Shown: positions 61,143 through 64,000 of the stretch, one piece after another
Numbering within the stretch: the first letter of the stretch is position 1
How the letters are laid out: each line of letters begins with the position of its first letter
Position numbers and translations under genes: made by a program
The notes under the pieces: generated by a model
Database searches by the model: none
Told to the model about the DNA's origin: nothing
What the model saw: the letters and a program-made list of their open reading frames with translations, nothing else
DNA from: an uncultured Collinsella sp.
Lineage (GTDB): Bacteria; Actinomycetota; Coriobacteriia; Coriobacteriales; Coriobacteriaceae
NCBI GenBank assembly: GCA_902464565.1
Contig: CABQJV010000003.1
Coordinates: 1-64,000, forward strand
Direction of reading: 5' to 3'
Length of the DNA: 64,000 nt

Positions 61143-62660
61143 ATGGCGTTCTATCTGGGTATTGATATTGGGACAAGCGCCTCTAAAGGCGTTTTAATCG
61201 ATGATCGATGCAACATCGTTTGCCAAGCCTCTTGTGGACACGAGACGGACAACCCGTGTGATGGATGGTACCAGCATGATGCGGAGGCAGTTTGGTGGGG
61301 CGTTTTTTGCCGCTTGTCGCGCGAGCTGGTGGCGCAATCGGGGGTTAACGCGGCGCAGATCGGATGCGTGGGGCTTTCCGCATTGGGTTGCGACTGCGTG
61401 CCGGTCGATACCGAGTGCAACGCGCTGGCGCCCGCGATTTTGTATGGAGTCGATGCGCGGTCGAAGCCGCAGATTGACGAGCTTCTTTTCGAATATGGGT
61501 CAGATCGCGCACGCGAGCTTTTCGGGCACGATCCCTGTTCGTCAGATATTGCTCCCAAGATCTTGTGGTTTAAGGAGAATATGCCCGAGGTGCACGAACG
61601 TGCCGCGAAGTTCCTGACGGCGTCATCGTTTCTGTGCGCAAAGTTGACGGGGCGTTTTACGGTGGACCGTTATTTGGCGGAGGATTTTCTTCCCCTATAC
61701 GACCGCTACACTTGGAAGGTTGATGCTCGGGAATGTGCTCGTTTCTGCCGGCCTGACCAGATGGCGGAGGTAATGTCGGCTACCGATATTGCCGGGGTGA
61801 TTACGCAGCGTGCGGCTGAGGCGACGGGGCTCGCGGCGGGGACACCTGTCTTAGTGGGAACGGGTGACTCTGGTGCCGAGGCCATTTCGACGGGTATATT
61901 CCGTCCCGGCGATATGATGGTTCAGTTGGGGAGCACGGCGTATTTCATCTACCTAGCTGATCATATGGTCGATGATGCCCGCCTGTGGCCGGGGACGTTT
62001 ATCATTCCCGGAACTTACGGGATTTGCGCGGGGACCAATACGGCGGGTGCACTCACATCGTGGCTGCGCCAAGAGCTGTATCGCGACGCCGTAGAGGCCG
62101 AGGGCCACGGTGGCCCCGATGCATATTCGGTTATGGCGCATGATGCCGCCGATGTGGCGTCGGGTGCCGATGGGCTCCTGTGCCTGCCGTACTTTGCGGG
62201 GGAGCGTACTCCGCTCAACGATCCCGAGGCGCGTGGCGTCTTCTTTGGCCTGACCGGAAGGCATACGCGAGCCCATATGGTTCGCGCCGCCTTGGAAGGC
62301 GTCGCGTATACCGTTGCATCCCATGTCGACATTATCGAGCGAGAGCATGGACTGCCAATTGGGCGCATTATGCTTGTCGGAGGCGGAACCAAGAATCCAG
62401 TTTGGATGCAGACTATCGCCGACGTATGCGGGCGCGAGGTCTCGGTTGCCAAGGTTACGGTGGGTGCATGCTTCGGTGATGCCATCATGGCAGCTCTCGC
62501 AGGTGGCGCCTACGCATCATGGGATGAACTCGCCCAAGTCCTTGGCGTTGCGCAAACAATCGAGCCCGATATGGCTGCCCACGAGTTATATGCGTCGCGT
62601 CGTCATATCTTTGACGAATTGTATGAACGCAACCGTGATCTCATGCACGAATTGGTGTAA
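61143..62660 (+). CDS. FGGY-family carbohydrate kinase
   Basis: A 505-residue sugar kinase of the xylulokinase-like FGGY type. YLGIDIGTSASKGVLID is the phosphate-1 loop; GVDARSKPQID and DYR-like LAEDFLPLYDRYTW follow; GTGDSGAEAISTG contains the catalytic Asp; GLLCLPYFAGERTPLNDPEARG and IMLVGGGTKNPVWMQTIADV are the FGGY signatures. It starts 6 bases after the previous stop. It probably phosphorylates a ketose or alditol released in the pathway; it ends the cluster. Confidence 0.92.
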   Translation: MAFYLGIDIGTSASKGVLIDDRCNIVCQASCGHETDNPCDGWYQHDAEAVWWGVFCRLSRELVAQSGVNAAQIGCVGLSALGCDCVPVDTECNALAPAILYGVDARSKPQIDELLFEYGSDRARELFGHDPCSSDIAPKILWFKENMPEVHERAAKFLTASSFLCAKLTGRFTVDRYLAEDFLPLYDRYTWKVDARECARFCRPDQMAEVMSATDIAGVITQRAAEATGLAAGTPVLVGTGDSGAEAISTGIFRPGDMMVQLGSTAYFIYLADHMVDDARLWPGTFIIPGTYGICAGTNTAGALTSWLRQELYRDAVEAEGHGGPDAYSVMAHDAADVASGADGLLCLPYFAGERTPLNDPEARGVFFGLTGRHTRAHMVRAALEGVAYTVASHVDIIEREHGLPIGRIMLVGGGTKNPVWMQTIADVCGREVSVAKVTVGACFGDAIMAALAGGAYASWDELAQVLGVAQTIEPDMAAHELYASRRHIFDELYERNRDLMHELV

Positions 62661-62739
62661 TGCTGCCGAATTGTACTGCCTTCCAATAGGGGCTGCGTTG
62701 TGCGATTCGCATGTCCCTTGGCATGTTTGCCCACAGGGG

Positions 62740-63522
62740 TTAGCGAAGGTCAAAAACAGAGCGCGCATTTGCTAAAACTGCCGACTCGATGCGCTTTGCG
62801 TCACAGTTTTTGAGTGAGGCAATGCGCATCGAGGTCCTTGTGAGCGATCTGATGAGCGACTGTGCGCTTGTTTCTGTGTTTGGTTCGGCTGGTGCATCGG
62901 TCTCGAGCAGTAAACGATCGAGTGGAATCTGTCGTGCGTATTCGCGACCGCGCTTGGTCGCGAGCATGCGTTCGTTGACGGAAAAATAACAGCCCGCATT
63001 ACGCGCGCGGGCGAGTTCGTCCGAAGTGCCGCTAAACCAGTGGAAGATGATAGCGGGGGAATCGGGGTTTGGGATGAGTAGTCCATGCGATTCGAGGACG
63101 TCCAGTACGGCTTCTGCCGAACGAACGGCGTGAATTGATATCACGCGCCCGGTAAGAGGATGCTGCACGAGCGCATCGCAGAGCCGGTTAAGTGCCTGTA
63201 TTTGTAGCGGCTCACTTCCAGCAAAGCGCGCGGAAAAGTCGAGTCCGACTTCGCCGATGTAGCGTTCTTGGGCAGCAACTTCGCAAAGCAGATTGACTTC
63301 GACAAAACCGCAGTGGCCATCGGCGAGCCACCAGGGGTGAAGCCCAACGCCGGCGATGATGCCTGGTTGGCGACAGGCGCGCTCGTTTGCGGCCGAAAAG
63401 TCGCGCGGATTGACGCCGCAGTCAAATAGACCCAAGCCCAGCGCCGTCGCCTCATCGGCAACGGCGTCCGGGTGAGCCATTAAATCAAGATGGCAGTGTG
63501 CATCAAATAACCGGGGCTCCAT
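62740..63522 (-). CDS. TatD-family metal-dependent hydrolase
   Basis: A 260-residue TatD DNase-like protein. LFDAHCHLDL gives the first metal ligands, GVGLHPWW and YIGEVGLDFSAR follow, VISIHAVRSAE replaces the usual IHxR, and LLLETDAPAEP holds the last Asp. Members are 3'-5' exonucleases. It lies downstream of the tcdA-like gene on the same strand, 14 bases away. Confidence 0.92.
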   Translation of the reverse strand: MEPRLFDAHCHLDLMAHPDAVADEATALGLGLFDCGVNPRDFSAANERACRQPGIIAGVGLHPWWLADGHCGFVEVNLLCEVAAQERYIGEVGLDFSARFAGSEPLQIQALNRLCDALVQHPLTGRVISIHAVRSAEAVLDVLESHGLLIPNPDSPAIIFHWFSGTSDELARARNAGCYFSVNERMLATKRGREYARQIPLDRLLLETDAPAEPNTETSAQSLIRSLTRTSMRIASLKNCDAKRIESAVLANARSVFDLR

Positions 63523-63536
63523 CTCGGTGCGCTCCG

Positions 63537-64000
63537 CTAGTCCAGACGTTGGCCATCGGAGCGTACGCGCTCAGTGCCGCGGCCGCTGATCTGGCGGATA
63601 ACCTCGCCGGCAATCATCTGGCCCATGATGGGCGGCATAAAGCTGGCGGTTCCCAGCTCGGTGCGCTCGTGGATGTTGGAAGGGTCGCGGGGCTGTGTCT
63701 TAACCGATTCCTCGCAGCTAAACAGTACATGCAGGCTCTTGATTCCGCGCTTCTTGCATTCTTTGCGCATGATGCGGCTCATGGGGTCACGTACCGTATC
63801 GAAAATGTCGGCAAAGCGGAGGCACTCGGGATGGAGCTTGTTGGCCCCGCCCATGGAGCTAACCAAACGAATGTCGTGGTCCTGAGCATATTTGGCAATG
63901 GTGAGCTTGGCCGAGATGGTGTCGATGGCGTCGACGACGTAGTCGAGCTTGCCGTCCGTCTGCTCCAAAACGCTCGCGAAGAAATCATCGATGTTGTCGC
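63537..64000 (-). CDS. tcdA: tRNA threonylcarbamoyladenosine dehydratase, partial
   Basis: The gene runs off the window edge; only its C-terminal 153 residues are seen and the ATP-binding N-terminus is missing. DYVVDAIDTISAKLTIAKYAQDH and SSMGGANKLHPECLRFADIFDTVRDPMSRIMRK are characteristic of TcdA (YgdL/CsdL), an E1-like enzyme that cyclises t6A in tRNA. KKRGIKSLHVLFSCEESV and TASFMPPIMGQMIAGEVIRQ also match. The frame stays open to base 64000. Confidence 0.9.
   Translation of the reverse strand, partial: DNIDDFFASVLEQTDGKLDYVVDAIDTISAKLTIAKYAQDHDIRLVSSMGGANKLHPECLRFADIFDTVRDPMSRIMRKECKKRGIKSLHVLFSCEESVKTQPRDPSNIHERTELGTASFMPPIMGQMIAGEVIRQISGRGTERVRSDGQRLD

Overview
The window looks like chromosome of a gut-type Coriobacteriia (Actinomycetota), most probably Collinsella. 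This is inferred from moderately high GC, GC-rich codon use, strong GGAGG ribosome binding sites, an anaerobic class III ribonucleotide reductase, acyl-phosphate fermentation genes and LPxTG-like surface anchoring. No 16S rRNA or marker gene lies in the window, so the assignment is by gene content only. No rRNA, CRISPR array, transposase or integrase was seen.

Layout. 1-4.4 kb: tRNA-Leu, a SpoIIE-type phosphatase with a fused STAS/anti-sigma-kinase protein, then a tRNA cluster (3x Gly, Cys, Val). 4.5-11.6 kb: a phosphopantetheinyl transferase and TetR regulator, followed by thiolase - DUF35 - acyl carrier protein - phosphate acyltransferase - butyrate kinase - MFS exporter, which reads as a compact acyl-forming, ATP-yielding pathway. 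12-17.2 kb: nrdD/nrdG and folE-HD-folB. 17.2-32.5 kb: housekeeping and single genes (metallopeptidase, dipeptidase, FKBP plus an orphan UreE, Fur, acylphosphatase, oxidoreductases, RNase HI, a LysR/metY pair, aldo-keto reductase, endonuclease IV). 32.6-35.7 kb: an amino-acid ABC transporter. 35.8-42.3 kb: flavodoxin/DUF3793, a copper-type HMA protein, a large anchored propeller-like surface protein, and an SOS-type Y-family polymerase with YolD.

43.2-48.5 kb: pgi, whose last 31 bases (44920-44950) recur exactly at 48424-48454. Between the copies is a 3.5-kb insert with a VirD4-like ATPase, a ClpP-like protease and an unknown gene, all on the minus strand. This is the best candidate for a mobile-element remnant. 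48.7-51.1 kb: deoC and two HAD phosphatases.

51.3-62.7 kb: a GntR-controlled catabolic cluster of a YfcC/DcuC-type carrier, two different amidohydrolases, a TIM-barrel isomerase, an FrlB-like deglycase, two FrlD-like kinases, YjbQ, BtpA/SgcQ and an FGGY kinase. It probably takes up and breaks down a glycated amino acid or related conjugate, but the substrate is not known. The window closes with TatD and a partial TcdA.

A recurring non-coding theme is long, near-perfect palindromes in the spacers, often with a second hairpin nested inside. Two of them (upstream of a Gfo/Idh gene and of nfo) are homologous copies whose stems have changed compensatorily.
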